A program made the position numbers and the translations under genes. A DNA stretch of 64,000 bases from Gammaproteobacteria bacterium (lineage in GTDB: Bacteria > Pseudomonadota > Gammaproteobacteria > UBA4575): the NCBI GenBank assembly GCA_026713925.1, contig JAPONM010000025.1, positions 161,872 through 225,871 on the forward strand, read 5' to 3'. Shown here piece by piece: positions 43,860 to 52,902 of this stretch. Position 1 is the stretch's first letter. Each line of letters starts with the position of its first letter. Under the pieces are notes generated by a model. That model ran no database searches. It was given only the letters and a program-made list of their open reading frames with translations, and had not been told where the DNA came from.

Positions 43860-43950
43860 ATAATTATGCCAGGCTTGTGTATATAAATGTATGCGTAATG
43901 AATTTATTACTTAGTATATGTAGTCTAATCAATAAGATATAATCTTATTA

Positions 43951-44042
43951 TGGCGGAGAGAGAGGGATTCGAACCCTCGGTGCCCCGTTGAGGACACACT
44001 CACTTTCCAGGCGAGCCCGTTCGACCACTCCGGCATCTCTCC
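43951..44042 (-). tRNA. tRNA-Ser(GGA)
   Basis: A 92-nt complete tRNA on the leftward strand. The acceptor stem GGAGAGA pairs with TCTCTCC, the anticodon loop CTGGAAA gives anticodon GGA (reads UCC/UCU), a long class II variable arm is present, the T arm contains GGTTCGAATCC, and the 3' CCA is encoded. It lies between the tRNA-Thr fragment and the DUF1820 gene. Confidence 0.96.
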
Positions 44043-44136
44043 AAACTTTGCTCTGACATTGGAGTCTGTAAAGCATGGTGTGTGCCTTCCATTGGCCAAG
44101 GCCCGCATCCTCGCATAAAACAGAGTTTAAACCTGA

Positions 44137-44475
44137 TTATGATTTCTTACCTCTGTCATTCCCAGGGCCATAGACTGAGGACGGGAAATGTGCAATGTTT
44201 TCACCTGGATCTGAAATTTTCGCTACACCTTGCTTGTCCACTTCATCAATTCGGATAATTGCGTGCATGGGTACGAAAAACCGTTTTACCTGCTCGAACT
44301 CTGTTTTGAGTTTTTCCTCACTAGGATCCACTACTACAGTCGACCTTTCATCGAAAGCCAGTCCTTCTATGGTAATAAATCCATACAAGTCAGATTGGTA
44401 CACTTGGTGTGCAAAAACTTCATAAACTTTGTTCAGGTTATAAAAGCTGATTTTGTAAAGCTTCTTTTTAGGCAT
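44137..44475 (-). CDS. DUF1820 family protein
   Basis: A 112-residue protein with the DUF1820 pattern: KKKLYKISFYNLNKVYEVFAHQVYQSDLYGFITIEGL at the start, then VVVDPSEEKLKTEF and RFFVPMHAIIRIDEVDKQGVAKI. The family is common in gammaproteobacteria and appears to be cytoplasmic. No function is known to me. It has an ATG start (MPKKKLYK). It stands between tRNA-Ser and icd and has no evident operon partner. Confidence 0.88.
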   Translation of the reverse strand: MPKKKLYKISFYNLNKVYEVFAHQVYQSDLYGFITIEGLAFDERSTVVVDPSEEKLKTEFEQVKRFFVPMHAIIRIDEVDKQGVAKISDPGENIAHFPSSVYGPGNDRGKKS

Positions 44476-44638
44476 CGTTAATAAATAAACCCTCTTGTCC
44501 GAACATTCCCCGATCTGTTTCCCCTGTATCGAATCAGACGGTTTCTATTCTCGCACAACGCTGCTGCCAGTCTGCATACGACTCCACCACAGTCACCTGT
44601 GAAGAAACCACGTCACTGGGCACAGACCGACCTGAAAA

Positions 44639-45982
44639 CTACGTGAACATGTTGTTGATTATTGCTTCTCCAAAACCTGAAGTGCTTACCAGAGTAGCTC
44701 CAGGCATCAAGCGTTCCAAATCTTCCTGTACCTCTTTGGAAGTACCTGGCCTTCGCGCCTTGGCCTGAAATCCTGCACGAACTCTGGCTAGATCGTAGGT
44801 CACTGTCCTGGATGCGATTGCTCCAGATATCCCTGTTATCACCAAATCAGCCGCCTCGGTCCAGCCTAAATGACGTAGCATCATTTCAGCGGACAGGACG
44901 ATAGACCCTGGATTAACCCGATCCTTGCCCGCATGATTGGGTGCTGTACCATGGGTAGCCTCAAAACACGCGACATCGTCCGAAACATTTGCCCCCGGGG
45001 CAATACCAATTCCTCCTACCTGTGCAGCCAAGGCATCTGAAATATAATCGCCATTCAGATTCAAGGTGGCAATCACTTCATAACTCTCCGGTTTTAAAAG
45101 GATTTGCTGCAAAAAGTTATCTGCAATTATATCCTTGATGATAATTTCTTTACCGTTGTTCGGATTTTTTATCGTACACCAAGGACCCTCACCAATTACT
45201 TCGGCCTTGAACTCTTGCTGGGCAAGCTCATAACCCCAGTTTCGAAACGCCCCCTCTGTAAATTTCATAATGTTTCCCTTATGCACCAGGGAAACAGAAT
45301 TACGATGATTATCTATTGCATATTGAATGGCTTTACGTATCAACCGGACTGAGCCTTCTTTTGAGACAGGCTTGACCCCAATGCCGGATGTCTCAGGGAA
45401 ACGAATTTTTGTGACATTCATTTCTCCGCGCAAAAACTTTATGACCCTTTTTGCCTCTTCACTCTGGGCCTCCCATTCAATTCCTGCATAAATGTCTTCA
45501 GTATTTTCCCTGAAAATCACCATGTCTGTCGTGGCTGAATCTTTCAACGGAGTAGGTGTTCCCGGGAAATATCGAATCGGACGTACACAGGCAAACAAAT
45601 CCAGCTTCTGTCGTATGGACACATTCAATGAACGCATGCCCTCTCCCACAGGCGTTGCCAATGGGCCCTTTATTGAAACGACGTATTTTTTCATCACTTC
45701 AAGTGTTTCTTCGGGCAGGAAACTATGCTTGCCGTATAAGCGTGCCGCTTTTTCACCTGCATAAATTTCCATCCAGCTGATACGGCGTTTCCCTCCATAC
45801 GCCCGATTAACTGCTGCTGTGACCACCCGCCTCATTACCGGAGTCACATCCAGACCGATTCCATCACCCTCAATAAACGGAATTATCGGCATGTCAGGGA
45901 CATTCAAGCTTTTGTCCGGATTAAGGGTGATAACTTCACCCTGTGCCGGAACCTGGACATGCTCGTAAGGCTTGTGTTCCAT
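44639..45982 (-). CDS. icd: Isocitrate dehydrogenase (NADP-dependent)
   Basis: About 447 residues. It decarboxylates isocitrate to 2-oxoglutarate. Active-site blocks: [38 protein letters not shown] (phosphorylatable serine and arginines), [14 protein letters not shown] and [23 protein letters not shown]. The ATG at 45982 (MEHKPYEH) is chosen because GAGG lies just before it; a start four codons earlier would itself overlap that ribosome-binding site. It faces the same way as aceA, encoded 73 bases upstream, so the branch point of the TCA cycle and glyoxylate shunt is encoded together. Confidence 0.96.
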   Translation of the reverse strand: MEHKPYEHVQVPAQGEVITLNPDKSLNVPDMPIIPFIEGDGIGLDVTPVMRRVVTAAVNRAYGGKRRISWMEIYAGEKAARLYGKHSFLPEETLEVMKKYVVSIKGPLATPVGEGMRSLNVSIRQKLDLFACVRPIRYFPGTPTPLKDSATTDMVIFRENTEDIYAGIEWEAQSEEAKRVIKFLRGEMNVTKIRFPETSGIGVKPVSKEGSVRLIRKAIQYAIDNHRNSVSLVHKGNIMKFTEGAFRNWGYELAQQEFKAEVIGEGPWCTIKNPNNGKEIIIKDIIADNFLQQILLKPESYEVIATLNLNGDYISDALAAQVGGIGIAPGANVSDDVACFEATHGTAPNHAGKDRVNPGSIVLSAEMMLRHLGWTEAADLVITGISGAIASRTVTYDLARVRAGFQAKARRPGTSKEVQEDLERLMPGATLVSTSGFGEAIINNMFT

Positions 45983-46054
45983 GAAAAACCTCAAAGAAAA
46001 TGAAACAAACGCAACCAGTATCTAAAAAAGTGCAACCTGCCTTAAACTGGACAG

Positions 46055-47359
46055 TTACCCAACCTTGGATTCAAATTGCATTTCTTCTGTAGAGCCGGTA
46101 AGCGCAGTAACCGATGACTGACCTCCCTGAATTGTAGTGGTTACGTCGTCAAAATAGCCTGCACCAACTTCCTGTTGATGGCTAACAAAAGTATAACCAC
46201 GCTCACGCGCTTCAAATTCAGGCTGCTGTACCATGTTCACGTAAGCTGTCATACCTTCTCTTGCATACCCCTGTGCAAGATCAAACATGTTGTACCACAT
46301 GTTGTGAATACCGGCCAAAGTAATGAATTGATATTTATAGCCCATTGCGCCCAACTCACGCTGGAATTTGGCAATAGTGGCATCATCAAGATTCTTCTTC
46401 CAGTTGAAAGAAGGAGAACAGTTATATGCAAGTAACTGTTCAGGGTGTTCCTTGCGCACACCTTCTGCAAAGGCTTTTGCAAACTCCAGGTCCGGTGTAC
46501 CGGTTTCACACCAGATCAAATCAGCGTATTCGGCATAGGCAATGCCACGAGAGATAGCCTGTTGCAAGCCGTTTTTTACACGCAGAAAGCCTTCTGATGT
46601 CCGCTCTCCTGTCAAAAACGAATGGTCTCTTTCGTCACAATCTGAGGTAAGCAAATTAGCGGCTTCCGCATCAGTGCGCCCCAAAATAACAGTGGGTACA
46701 CCCATTACATCCGCCGCAAGCCTGGCTGCATTAAGTTTTTGACATGCCTCCCGGGTTGGAACAAGGACCTTGCCTCCCATGTGACCACACTTTTTGACGG
46801 CAGCTAGCTGATCCTCGAAATGTACGCCCGCAGCACCTGCTGCAATCATGTTTTTCATGAGCTCAAAGGCATTGAGTACTCCACCAAATCCAGCTTCAGC
46901 GTCTGCAACAATAGGAATAAAATAGTCAATTTCATTTCCACCGCGTGCCCATTGAATTTCATCCGCACGCTTGAATGCATTATTAATGCGGCGCACGACA
47001 GTAGGCACCGAGTCGTATGCGTAGAGCGACTGGTCCGGGTACATGGTCTCACTGGTGTTGGCATCTGCTGCAACCTGCCAGCCTGACAAATAAATTGCCT
47101 TGATTCCTGCCTTGACCTGTTGGACAGCTTGACCACCGGTCAATGCGCCCAAACAATTAATGTAGTCTTCCTCATTAACCAGTTTCCAAAGCTTCTTTGC
47201 ACCATTTCTTGCTAGTGTATGCTCAATCTTCAAAGAGCCCCGCAAACGTACTACATCCTCAGCTGTATAATCACGCCTGACATTCTTCCAGCGAGGACTA
47301 TCTGCCCATTCCTTTTCCAGTTCTTTTACCTGTGCAATTCTACTCTCACTCACAACCAT
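46055..47359 (-). CDS. aceA: Isocitrate lyase
   Basis: A 434-residue enzyme that splits isocitrate to glyoxylate and succinate. The catalytic loop is [14 protein letters not shown], other conserved parts are [29 protein letters not shown] and [15 protein letters not shown]. The length is typical. A good AGGAG precedes the ATG. Malate synthase is not in this window. In a methylotroph with an H4MPT oxidation route, isocitrate lyase can support glyoxylate regeneration for a serine cycle or growth on C2 compounds; the sequence cannot decide which. Confidence 0.97.
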   Translation of the reverse strand: MVVSESRIAQVKELEKEWADSPRWKNVRRDYTAEDVVRLRGSLKIEHTLARNGAKKLWKLVNEEDYINCLGALTGGQAVQQVKAGIKAIYLSGWQVAADANTSETMYPDQSLYAYDSVPTVVRRINNAFKRADEIQWARGGNEIDYFIPIVADAEAGFGGVLNAFELMKNMIAAGAAGVHFEDQLAAVKKCGHMGGKVLVPTREACQKLNAARLAADVMGVPTVILGRTDAEAANLLTSDCDERDHSFLTGERTSEGFLRVKNGLQQAISRGIAYAEYADLIWCETGTPDLEFAKAFAEGVRKEHPEQLLAYNCSPSFNWKKNLDDATIAKFQRELGAMGYKYQFITLAGIHNMWYNMFDLAQGYAREGMTAYVNMVQQPEFEARERGYTFVSHQQEVGAGYFDDVTTTIQGGQSSVTALTGSTEEMQFESKVG

Positions 47360-47656
47360 GTCTCCTTCTGAAACCCTCTAAAATCAATCAAATATTAGCA
47401 TTGACTCTAGAATCAAGGTCAATGCCCAAACGGAAAGTGTATACTATCAGATACTAATTTGAAGGTACTAAAAAAATTGAAATGTAAACTCTGCATGTCA
47501 CCAGAGAAAAACACAAGATACCTGTTTGTATGCACGTTCCTATGGTCTTGCACCTATCATGGTATACATCGAAGCGGCCTTACCCTGAAGTCTTGTCACA
47601 TACCAGTCCCTTTCACCTACTGAGGTTTACTGCCGCGACCCGTCTGATAACTTGCG

Positions 47657-48145
47657 ATGCAGATTCATACCGCAGACCTCTGTGATGCAAATGAATCCAG
47701 TGTTTCAGTAGCAGAACCACTGTTTCGTGATTTTGGGGGCCTAGTATCTTTTTATGGGAAGATTTCAACCGTGAAATGCTTTGAAGACAACTCGCTTGTC
47801 CGTGAGGCACTAAAAGGCCCTGGTGCAGGACATGTTTTGGTAGTCGACGGCGGAGGTTCAACACGTCGGGCACTGGTGGGTGACATCCTGGCACAGTCCG
47901 GTGCGGACAATCACTGGGCCGGTATAGTTGTATACGGATGTATTCGGGACTCCGGCATCATTGCAACCATTAAAATTGGTTGCAAGGCAGTTGCCACCGT
48001 GCCTCTCAAGACCGAGAAAAAAGGAGCAGGAGAAAAAGACGTTCCCGTACATTTTGCGAATGTAGATTTTATTCCAGGCCAATTTCTATACGCAGATGAA
48101 GACGGCATCATCGTAAGCAAGAAAAATCTTCTTACCCAAACCTAG
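47657..48145 (+). CDS. RraA-family protein (RNase E inhibitor / HMG aldolase-like)
   Basis: A 162-residue protein matching RraA: MQIHTADLCDANES, FGGLVSFYGKISTVKCFEDNSLVREAL, HVLVVDGGGSTRRALVGDILAQ and GIVVYGCIRDSGII. The G-G-x-x-x-x-A-x-x-G-D and R-D motifs shared with 4-hydroxy-4-methyl-2-oxoglutarate aldolases are intact, so both an RNase E regulator and a metal-dependent aldolase are possible. The gene is followed after 11 bases by an MBL-fold hydrolase gene. A 297-base gap to the divergent aceA would hold both promoters. Confidence 0.9.
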   Translation: MQIHTADLCDANESSVSVAEPLFRDFGGLVSFYGKISTVKCFEDNSLVREALKGPGAGHVLVVDGGGSTRRALVGDILAQSGADNHWAGIVVYGCIRDSGIIATIKIGCKAVATVPLKTEKKGAGEKDVPVHFANVDFIPGQFLYADEDGIIVSKKNLLTQT

Positions 48146-48156
48146 CCTATCGCAGC

Positions 48157-49116
48157 ATGGAACCTGTATTTTACGATTACGATCAGGGCATCACTTGCAT
48201 CGATACGATGTATGTACAACCAGGGCGTGCAGCATGCTATCTGATTATCCAAAATAACCGGGCTGTCTTTATTGATACAGGCACATCCCACACCGTTCCA
48301 TACTTGCTTGAAACCCTGAAATCAAAAACCGTTTCTCCCGAGGCAGTTGAATATGTCATCCCTACTCATGTGCACCTGGATCATGCCGGGGGTGCAGGTG
48401 TATTGATGGATGAATTGCCCAATGCAAAACTGGTTATCCATCCACATGGAGCGCGTCATATGATTGACCCTTCCAAGCTGATTCTCGGAGCAACTCAGGT
48501 GTACGGTGCTGATAATTTCAGACACAGTTTTGGGGAAGTCAGGGCAGTTGATGAAAATCGCGTCATCGTGGCTGAGGATGAGACAACTCTGGAGTTTGCA
48601 TCCCGGGCACTTACTTTCATCGATACACCAGGGCATGCACGCCACCATTTCTGTGTCTACGATGAAACCAGCAAGGGATTTTTTACCGGAGATACCTTCG
48701 GGCTTTCCTACAAGGAACTGGATGATGAAAATGGTGCTTTTATCATGCCAACCACAACCCCGGTACAGTTTGATCCAGATGCCTGGCAAAATTCACTTAC
48801 GCGGTTACTGGACTACAGCCCGAAATACATGTATTTAACACACTTTGGTCGCATTACAGAAATTGACCGCCTTGCACGAGAACTGCGCCAAGATATCAAT
48901 CGTTACGCTGAAATTGCCCAACAACATACGCAGGATAACCATCGCAACGAAAAAATACTTGGTTCCATTACTGAATACCTGCAGCAACGATTGAAAGACA
49001 GGAAAAATATCGGCGATGTGGAACTGCTTACGGAGTTCCTGAAGGACGATCTAGAACTAAATGCTGCCGGACTTGAGATTTGGCTGGACAGGCTTGAAAG
49101 GCAGCCTCGATATTAA
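48157..49116 (+). CDS. MBL-fold metallo-hydrolase
   Basis: A 319-residue cytoplasmic-looking metallo-beta-lactamase-fold protein. The zinc motif PTHVHLDHAGGAG is near residue 70, with DTPGHARHHFCVYDE, FFTGDTFGLSY and YLTHFGRITE as later ligands. A helical C-terminal part of about 100 residues follows. The FVQP-type N-terminus (YVQPGRAACYLIIQ) resembles glyoxalase II-like or thioester hydrolase groups, but the substrate is not clear. It is probably co-transcribed with the RraA-like gene and converges on livF. Confidence 0.87.
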   Translation: MEPVFYDYDQGITCIDTMYVQPGRAACYLIIQNNRAVFIDTGTSHTVPYLLETLKSKTVSPEAVEYVIPTHVHLDHAGGAGVLMDELPNAKLVIHPHGARHMIDPSKLILGATQVYGADNFRHSFGEVRAVDENRVIVAEDETTLEFASRALTFIDTPGHARHHFCVYDETSKGFFTGDTFGLSYKELDDENGAFIMPTTTPVQFDPDAWQNSLTRLLDYSPKYMYLTHFGRITEIDRLARELRQDINRYAEIAQQHTQDNHRNEKILGSITEYLQQRLKDRKNIGDVELLTEFLKDDLELNAAGLEIWLDRLERQPRY

Positions 49117-49139
49117 GCTAACAGATACATAAACTGTAT

Positions 49140-49949
49140 TCAGACGAAACTAGGCTGTCGGCGATGATAGTACTTGACTTCATCGAAGGAAACATCTTTT
49201 CCTCCACCCAAGTACATTTCTGCCACGTCCGTGGACTCAAGCAATTCTTTCGATGAGCCCCTTTTAACTACACGCCCATTCTCGATCACGTAGCCTACAG
49301 TGGCATAACGCAACGCGACCATCGCATTTTGTTCTGATACCAAGAAGCTTACACCTTCTTCTTCATTCAGCCGCTTGACAATTTCAAAGATCTGCTCGAT
49401 AAACTGTGGTGCAAGTCCCATAGAGGGTTCATCCAGTAAAATTAGACTTGGTTTGGCCATTAGTGCTCGACCAACTGCAATCATCTGCTGCTCTCCACCT
49501 GAGCAAAGACCACCAGGAGTTTTTATACGACTCTTGATACGAGGAAACAACTCGTACACATAGTCGAGACTTCTTCGAACCTCGGCCCTGCTCATATTCT
49601 TGATAAAAGAGCCTGTTAGCAGATTCTCCTCCACATTCAGATGTGAAAATATATGTCGTCCCTCCAAAACCTGAACTACACCCTGCTTCACTATATCGAA
49701 TGCATTGAGCTTAGAAATATCTTCACCATTCAGCTCGATAACACCCTTGGTAACTTCTCCCCTTTCAGCTCCGAGCAAGCGTGAACACGCCTTCAGTGTC
49801 GTAGTCTTGCCTGCGCCATTTGCACCCAGCAATGATACGACCTCACCTTTATTGACAGTGAGTGACACACCACGTAGCGCAAGTATTGCACCACCATAAA
49901 CAGCTTCAATATTGTTAACTGCGAGTACGGGTGTATTACTCATGTTCAC
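49140..49949 (-). CDS. livF: Branched-chain-amino-acid-type ABC transporter ATPase, LivF
   Basis: A 269-residue ABC ATPase. Walker A is SLLGANGAGKTT (residues 42-49), the signature is GGLCSGGEQQMIAVGRAL and Walker B is SLILLDEPSMGLAP. LivF-type ATPases energise uptake of branched-chain amino acids, short amides or, in clusters with acyl-CoA ligases, aromatic or fatty acids. It is the last gene of a ligase-livG-livH-livM-livF series. The C-terminal tail after GGGKDVSFDEVKYYHRR is somewhat longer than usual. Confidence 0.93.
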   Translation of the reverse strand: MNMSNTPVLAVNNIEAVYGGAILALRGVSLTVNKGEVVSLLGANGAGKTTTLKACSRLLGAERGEVTKGVIELNGEDISKLNAFDIVKQGVVQVLEGRHIFSHLNVEENLLTGSFIKNMSRAEVRRSLDYVYELFPRIKSRIKTPGGLCSGGEQQMIAVGRALMAKPSLILLDEPSMGLAPQFIEQIFEIVKRLNEEEGVSFLVSEQNAMVALRYATVGYVIENGRVVKRGSSKELLESTDVAEMYLGGGKDVSFDEVKYYHRRQPSFV

Positions 49950-49987
49950 TACCTTTTGTATATGTCAAATGCTTCTGCAAGTTTACT

Positions 49988-51100
49988 TTATGTCCTGAAT
50001 GGCCAAATTCGCAATCTGTGTTTTACAGAATTCCATAAACCCGCAAATCCAAGAGGCTGATAAATCAATAGAACAACAATGATAGTCCCAACAACAATCT
50101 TAGAGTTATTCTCTACAAATGCAGTATCCAGATAGCCTCCTCCAAACACCGCATCACCAAACCGTGTAACAAATATTGGCCACCCATATACAAATATTGC
50201 TCCTAAGAAGGAACCCAGAATTGACCCCAGGCCGCCCAGGATAATCATAAACATTACAAGGAAAGATCTTCTCAAGTCATAGATCATGAAATCAAGGTTG
50301 CCAATATAGCAATATGAGTACATTGCACCCGCTACACCACAGTAAAAACAGCTTACAAAAAAGGCATTTAACTTTGTTTTACCTACAGGGATGCCAATTA
50401 CCTTCGCAGCAATGTCCATATCCCGCACTGCCATCCAGTTTCTTCCTGTTGAACTGCGCACCATGTTTTTGGCAGCTAAAGCTAAAAGTACAGTAACTAT
50501 CAGGGTAATCAGGTATCTCCACACATAGGCGTTGTACTCCTTTGCCAAGCCTAACATGTCAAAGATCTGGTCCTGAAAAGGCAAGAAACGATAATGAAAA
50601 TATGGGAGGTGTACAACACCAGAACTCGCATAGTTCAGGAACCAGGGATAGGCATTAAACAACCACTCATGGAAGAACTGTGCGCACAATGTCGATACAA
50701 GCAAATAAAATCCCTTGATACGTAGGCTTGGAAGACCAAATACTATCCCCATTAAACCGGCCACAATACCTGCAGCCAAAAAAGCCAGCCAAATATTCAT
50801 CCACTCGACACGCAACAGGAAGTTATAGGCGGTAAATGCACCAAAAGACATAAACCCGGCAGAACCGAGTGAAAGCTGGCCAGTGTACCCTGATGCAATA
50901 TTCAGCCCCAGGCTTGCAATACTTAGCACCATCATTGGAATCAGAATTGCACTGAACCAGTAATCATTACCAATAAATGGAACTACCAAAAACATAAAGG
51001 CAAGGAATACTGCCATGATCCAGCGATCCTCTCGCAGTGGAACCATGCTACGGTCTTTCACATAGCTTCTGACTATCTGGCCAGTTTCCCGGTAATACAT
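49988..51100 (-). CDS. livM: Branched-chain-amino-acid-type ABC transporter permease, LivM
   Basis: A 370-residue inner-membrane permease with about nine hydrophobic segments and the LivM signature LNIASGYTGQLSLGSAGFMSFGA near residue 88. GRNWMAVRDMDIAAKVIGIP is the coupling-helix (EAA-like) region, and GGLGSILGSFLGAIFVYGWP follows. It starts 18 bases after livH. The 38-base gap between its stop and livF is where a livK substrate-binding protein gene is usually found in this type of cluster, but none is present. Confidence 0.92.
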   Translation of the reverse strand: MYYRETGQIVRSYVKDRSMVPLREDRWIMAVFLAFMFLVVPFIGNDYWFSAILIPMMVLSIASLGLNIASGYTGQLSLGSAGFMSFGAFTAYNFLLRVEWMNIWLAFLAAGIVAGLMGIVFGLPSLRIKGFYLLVSTLCAQFFHEWLFNAYPWFLNYASSGVVHLPYFHYRFLPFQDQIFDMLGLAKEYNAYVWRYLITLIVTVLLALAAKNMVRSSTGRNWMAVRDMDIAAKVIGIPVGKTKLNAFFVSCFYCGVAGAMYSYCYIGNLDFMIYDLRRSFLVMFMIILGGLGSILGSFLGAIFVYGWPIFVTRFGDAVFGGGYLDTAFVENNSKIVVGTIIVVLLIYQPLGFAGLWNSVKHRLRIWPFRT

Positions 51101-51118
51101 TGACTCAGTTACCCTTTG

Positions 51119-52066
51119 TTATATTCTTTCTATATCACGTTCACCAAAAATCCCTGTGGGGCGTATCAATATAAAAACCAATGCCGTTAAGTACGCCCAC
51201 CAGTGCTCAATTCCCTGACCACCAAACACATCGGCAAAAAAGATCTCGCCAATTTTCTCACTGGCTCCAATAATCAAACCGCCAACAAGGCATCCTGGAA
51301 TCGATGTCAAGCCACCGATCAAAATTACCGGTAAGCCCTTCAAAACAGCCCATGTCAGTGTAAAGGAAACACTTAATCGGTCCGCCCAAATGAGGCCAGC
51401 AATAAAGCAAATTATGCCAGTTACAGCCCAGACAATAGCCCAGATCTTAGCCAGTGGAATGCCCACTGCCTGTGATGCCATGTGATCATCTGACACGGCC
51501 CGTAACGAAAGACCTGTACGCGTGTACTGAAAAAACAAATAGAGACCTACTACCATACCCAAGGCAACAGCAGCCGCAAAACCATCAAATTTACTTACCA
51601 ATATATCTAGCCAAGGGATAACTTCAGAAACGAATACAGGGTCAGTGGGGATGCCCAGTTCAACACCGTGGACAGCTGAATCCCAAGTACCCTGCGCCAG
51701 ACCCTCCAGAAAATAGTTCACACCTACTGTCGCCATAAACAGTGACAGCAAATCCTGGTTTGCCAACGGGCGCATAACGGTACGTTCAATAATGAGCCCA
51801 ATGATCACCATCACAACACATGTGATGGCAAATGCTACCCAAAAGTTTACCTGCCGCTCAGTAAGACTGACAAAAGTTAATGCAGCAAATAAGAGCATAG
51901 TGCCCTGTGCAAAATTGAATACGCCGGATGATTTGTAGACCAGCACAAATCCAATTGCCACCAGGGAGTACATAATTCCGGATAGCATGCCTCCCACAAA
52001 CACTTCAAGCCCGAATAAGGAGAACAGGTCTGCAAATGCTGTGACCAGCGAAGCTAAGATTTCCAC
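51119..52066 (-). CDS. livH: Branched-chain-amino-acid-type ABC transporter permease, LivH
   Basis: A 315-residue membrane permease with the LivH start FVGGMLSGIMYSLVAIGFVLVYKSSGVFNFAQG (residues 24-57) and the conserved LRAVSDDHMASQAVGIP coupling region. ILIGGLTSIPGCLVGGLIIGASE follows. Together with LivM it forms the membrane channel. It is encoded between livG and livM with spacers of 29 and 18 bases, so it is in one transcript. Confidence 0.93.
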   Translation of the reverse strand: MEILASLVTAFADLFSLFGLEVFVGGMLSGIMYSLVAIGFVLVYKSSGVFNFAQGTMLLFAALTFVSLTERQVNFWVAFAITCVVMVIIGLIIERTVMRPLANQDLLSLFMATVGVNYFLEGLAQGTWDSAVHGVELGIPTDPVFVSEVIPWLDILVSKFDGFAAAVALGMVVGLYLFFQYTRTGLSLRAVSDDHMASQAVGIPLAKIWAIVWAVTGIICFIAGLIWADRLSVSFTLTWAVLKGLPVILIGGLTSIPGCLVGGLIIGASEKIGEIFFADVFGGQGIEHWWAYLTALVFILIRPTGIFGERDIERI

Positions 52067-52095
52067 TCGATTGCCCCCTCCCCTATGCCTGAATA

Positions 52096-52890
52096 TTAAT
52101 TATCGTGACTGACGCCTAGGTAAGCATCAATTACATCTTTATTATTTTTAATTTCATTGGGCGTACCATCGCCAATTTTTTTGCCATAATCCATCACGAC
52201 CACATGATCGGAAATATCCATCACGACTCCCATATCATGCTCGATCAAAACTATCGTAGTACCACGGTTGCGATTGATTTCCTGTATGAAGCATGCCATA
52301 TCCAATTTTTCATCCAGATTCATCCCGGCAATAGGTTCGTCCAATAGTAGCATTTTTGGTTCTGCGGCCAAAGCTCGACCAAGCTCCACGCGCTTTTGTA
52401 GCCCATAAGATAATGAAGATACGTGGTCTTTCCGAATCGACTGAAGACCCAAAAATTCAATGATTTCCTCAACCGCTTCACGATGCTCAAGTTCCTCACG
52501 CCGACTGCGGCCAACCCCCAAGGCATTTTCGATGAACGTCGATTTCATCATCAGGTTTCGACCTGTCATGATGTTCTCAACTGTCGTCATTCCAGAAAAC
52601 AGTGCAATGTTTTGGAAAGTTCGCCCAATTCCCATGACAGCTGCCGAGTGTGATTTCATCTTGGCAAACTTTTTCCCTTCATAGGTAATGGTCCCTTGTT
52701 GCGGAGTGTACACACCATTGATCACATTCAGCATCGAACTCTTTCCTGCGCCATTCGGACCGATCACGGCACAGATTTCACCTTTGTAGACAGTAAAGCT
52801 TATATCTGTAATTGCTTTTGCACCCCCGAAGGACAGATCAATTCCCTCTATCACCATATGAGGTACTTTTCCGTTTGCTCCATTTGCCAC
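52096..52890 (-). CDS. livG: Branched-chain-amino-acid-type ABC transporter ATPase, LivG
   Basis: A 264-residue ABC ATPase. Walker A GPNGAGKSS (residues 44-52), the LivG-specific GIGRTFQNIALFSGMTTVENIMTGR block, the signature LSYGLQKRVELGRAL and Walker B MLLLDEPIAGM are all present. It pairs with LivF. The start follows the acyl-CoA ligase stop by 12 bases, so the ligase and transporter are translated from one mRNA. Confidence 0.93.
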   Translation of the reverse strand: MANGANGKVPHMVIEGIDLSFGGAKAITDISFTVYKGEICAVIGPNGAGKSSMLNVINGVYTPQQGTITYEGKKFAKMKSHSAAVMGIGRTFQNIALFSGMTTVENIMTGRNLMMKSTFIENALGVGRSRREELEHREAVEEIIEFLGLQSIRKDHVSSLSYGLQKRVELGRALAAEPKMLLLDEPIAGMNLDEKLDMACFIQEINRNRGTTIVLIEHDMGVVMDISDHVVVMDYGKKIGDGTPNEIKNNKDVIDAYLGVSHDN

Positions 52891-52902
52891 CGTTACTACC
52901 TC